This document shows positions 62,001 through 64,000 of a stretch of 64,000 nucleotides of DNA, one piece after another. The DNA comes from Temnothorax longispinosus (taxonomy: Eukaryota > Arthropoda > Insecta > Hymenoptera > Formicidae): the NCBI RefSeq assembly GCF_030848805.1, contig NC_092364.1:5394001-5458000 (forward strand), written 5' to 3'. The translations under genes were made by a program, and so were the position numbers. How positions within the stretch are numbered: the stretch's first letter is position 1; every line of letters begins with the position of its first letter. The notes below the pieces were generated by a model, which saw only the letters and a list, made by a program, of their open reading frames with translations, was not told the DNA's origin and ran no database searches.

Positions 62001-64000
62001 CATCAGATGCATTGGCACTTGCTCGCTAAAAATGGTTATTGGAGCTCCCAAATTTAAAAACTCACAATTTTGTATTTTTTTAATCTGAATTCAAGAAAGA
62101 TGATAAAAAAAGAATCCTTTTCTACAGATCTAGTATTGACGAAAGTTAATCGAATTTTAATGATTATTCTTTATCGTAAAAACAAACTTATGAAAAATAT
62201 TCCGTACTCCTACAGACGTTAAATTAAATTTATGACTGTTATTTAGTTGTCTTTTGGTATTATAGAAATATACAGTACCAAAAATTCTTGGCATGGTTAC
62301 TACAATCGTCGTTGTGTATACTGTACATGAATATCAGATAGTCTACGAAAAATATTAATTCAATCCTGACATGGTGGACGTACACACGCGATGCATGCGC
62401 GCCTACGAAAAGCATCTACCAAGCGCGCTCTTCTTTTGTATCTGAGATCTCGTGAAAATTGTGACGCTACAGCGGAGGACCGGAGAGAGAAACGCCGCGA
62501 CGCCGAGCGTCGTGAGACGTGTGGAATTCAGGGCGCGTACGTTAAACTACACACACAATGTTCGGATGACAGCGATTGTTGTATATGTTGGCGGTATATT
62601 CCGCATCTGGTCAGTCAATGTAAAACTATTTTCTGTTCAATAAATGCGAAAGAGAAGGCAGAAACGCGGTATATGGGACGCGGCAAAATTTCGAGAGATT
62701 ATTTTCCAATTGAATTAATCGAATTATTATATTTAAACGTAGAAAACATGCGCATTACGATTCGAAGATAGTGGACTGTAGAATTATTATTAGGAGCAAT
62801 AGTTAATAATAAAGCGGCGATAGTTAGTATGTTAGCCATTTGCAATTTGTGACATAGATATAACAAATTACGATAATTATGACAATGTTAAATTATTACA
62901 ATAATTATGACAATTATTTGATATATAATGTTAACAGAAATCGAAATCTGGTTGTTGAAAAGTGATTCCTATTTAGCGTTACATTGTCATGATAGGAAAC
63001 ATTGAAAATTGTGTAAGCCCTGATTTAATTGTATAATGTAACATTTTGAACAAAACAGATTGACATAATTGATCACGAGAAAGACACTTTTCGGATACGT
63101 ACTCCGAGTTCATCCGTCGATTAATAAATGATGGGACTAGCTATTCTTAAGTCTTATTCGCAGTCGTTGCTTATCGATCGCCCGAGATGACTTCGTCCTA
63201 CAAATCCCGCGAAACCTCTCGTCCCCCATCGCTGTTAACTCATATCGAAAGCTCCCAGTCTTGAGAGGCGTTAACTCTCGAGTTAGTCCAACATTGCAAT
63301 GGTGCACGGGATTTAACGTCGATTCCGCCACTCTTCCTGTCGCCGGCGATACACGGCTAAGACTCTTTAACATTTGCGTGCGGCGAGATTTCTAAGCTGT
63401 GGCTTAGATCAAAGTTCACGTACGCCTCGCGCGGTCGATTCGCAGGCAGGGAACGAGGGTACGTAGGTACATTTGCTCGCCAATTACGGGGTAACGATAT
63501 CGCGACCGTGCAGATCTTAAGGCCATTATGATTCTTGGAAACAAACGTGAAATTGCGACACAAAAATTGGCCGCTTCCGAGTGACCGTAAAAATATGTCG
63601 CGATTGTACATACACGAGAACATCGATAGAGTTGTAAATTCGCTGAAATTTTATTTGAAAAATACAAAACATTATAGGTATTATTAGATATTTGTGTTTA
63701 AGTATTGTAATAAAAAGTAGCTTATTAAATATCTTACAATATTACTAAATAAATTGTTTAACACGTAATAATTTTCACAAAATTATTTTTTTATTTAAAA
63801 TACATCTAATTAATCTGTAGTTTATATTGTCTTCTAATTTTTTTAGTCATCAAGTTAATTTAATTATTCGTACAATTTTTTAGATTTTTTCAAAAATTGA
63901 TAATTACATTTATTACGTAAGTAACCAATGTCCTAAAAATATAAATAGTATTTTACTTTACTAATGAATTCCAAGTGAAAATCAAGTTGAAAATCAAGTT
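62001..64000. other. Mixed AT-rich DNA with CpG-richer patches
   Basis: GC-richer at 62380-62560 and 63100-63560, AT-rich otherwise. A repeated ATAATTATGACAAT unit occurs at 62872-62915. No gene recognised to the window end. Confidence 0.5.

Overview
The window is eukaryotic nuclear DNA. It is AT-rich, with intron-split genes using GT-AG junctions, AATAAA signals downstream of stop codons, many short inverted-repeat DNA transposons, and CpG-dense islands. The two recognisable host genes are an insect-type collagen IV chain and a tyrosine aminotransferase. Together with the abundance of Tc1/mariner- and pogo-type elements, they point to an insect. A hymenopteran, perhaps an ant, is my best guess, but that is inference.

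Layout. (1) 1-4.6 kb: the last five exons and 3' UTR of a type IV collagen alpha chain on the + strand. They hold the end of the Gly-X-Y helix and the complete NC1 domain. (2) 4.6-12.6 kb: intergenic DNA with a 254-bp inverted-repeat element, a diverged dispersed repeat and an ~894-bp non-autonomous element with GGGGCAAAC-type ends. (3) 12.65-33.2 kb: a complete 11-exon tyrosine aminotransferase gene, + strand, 428 residues. Its first intron is 9.4 kb and carries a 556-bp foldback element, other inverted-repeat elements and two hairpin motifs. Introns 4 and 7 carry further short elements. (4) 34.0-38.8 kb: a back-to-back transposon cluster. It contains a 634-bp inverted-repeat element, a 140-bp palindromic element, an internally deleted mariner-like copy that keeps the start and end of its transposase, and a 2.8-kb pogo/Tigger-like element with an intact 521-residue transposase, terminal inverted repeats and TA flanks. 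(5) 38.8-64 kb: no recognisable protein-coding exon. AT-rich DNA alternates with GC/CpG-dense patches. The strongest patch, about 53.3-55.6 kb, has a TATAAAAG box on the + strand and looks like the promoter and 5' UTR of a gene lying mostly beyond the window.

The collagen chain would build basement membrane. The aminotransferase starts tyrosine breakdown. Nothing here links the two genes functionally; they simply lie head-to-tail. I saw no tRNA, rRNA, CRISPR array or prokaryotic-type system. The most interesting material is the transposon cluster, the related element pairs inside and outside the TAT gene, and a recurring hairpin motif that resembles a hammerhead ribozyme core.
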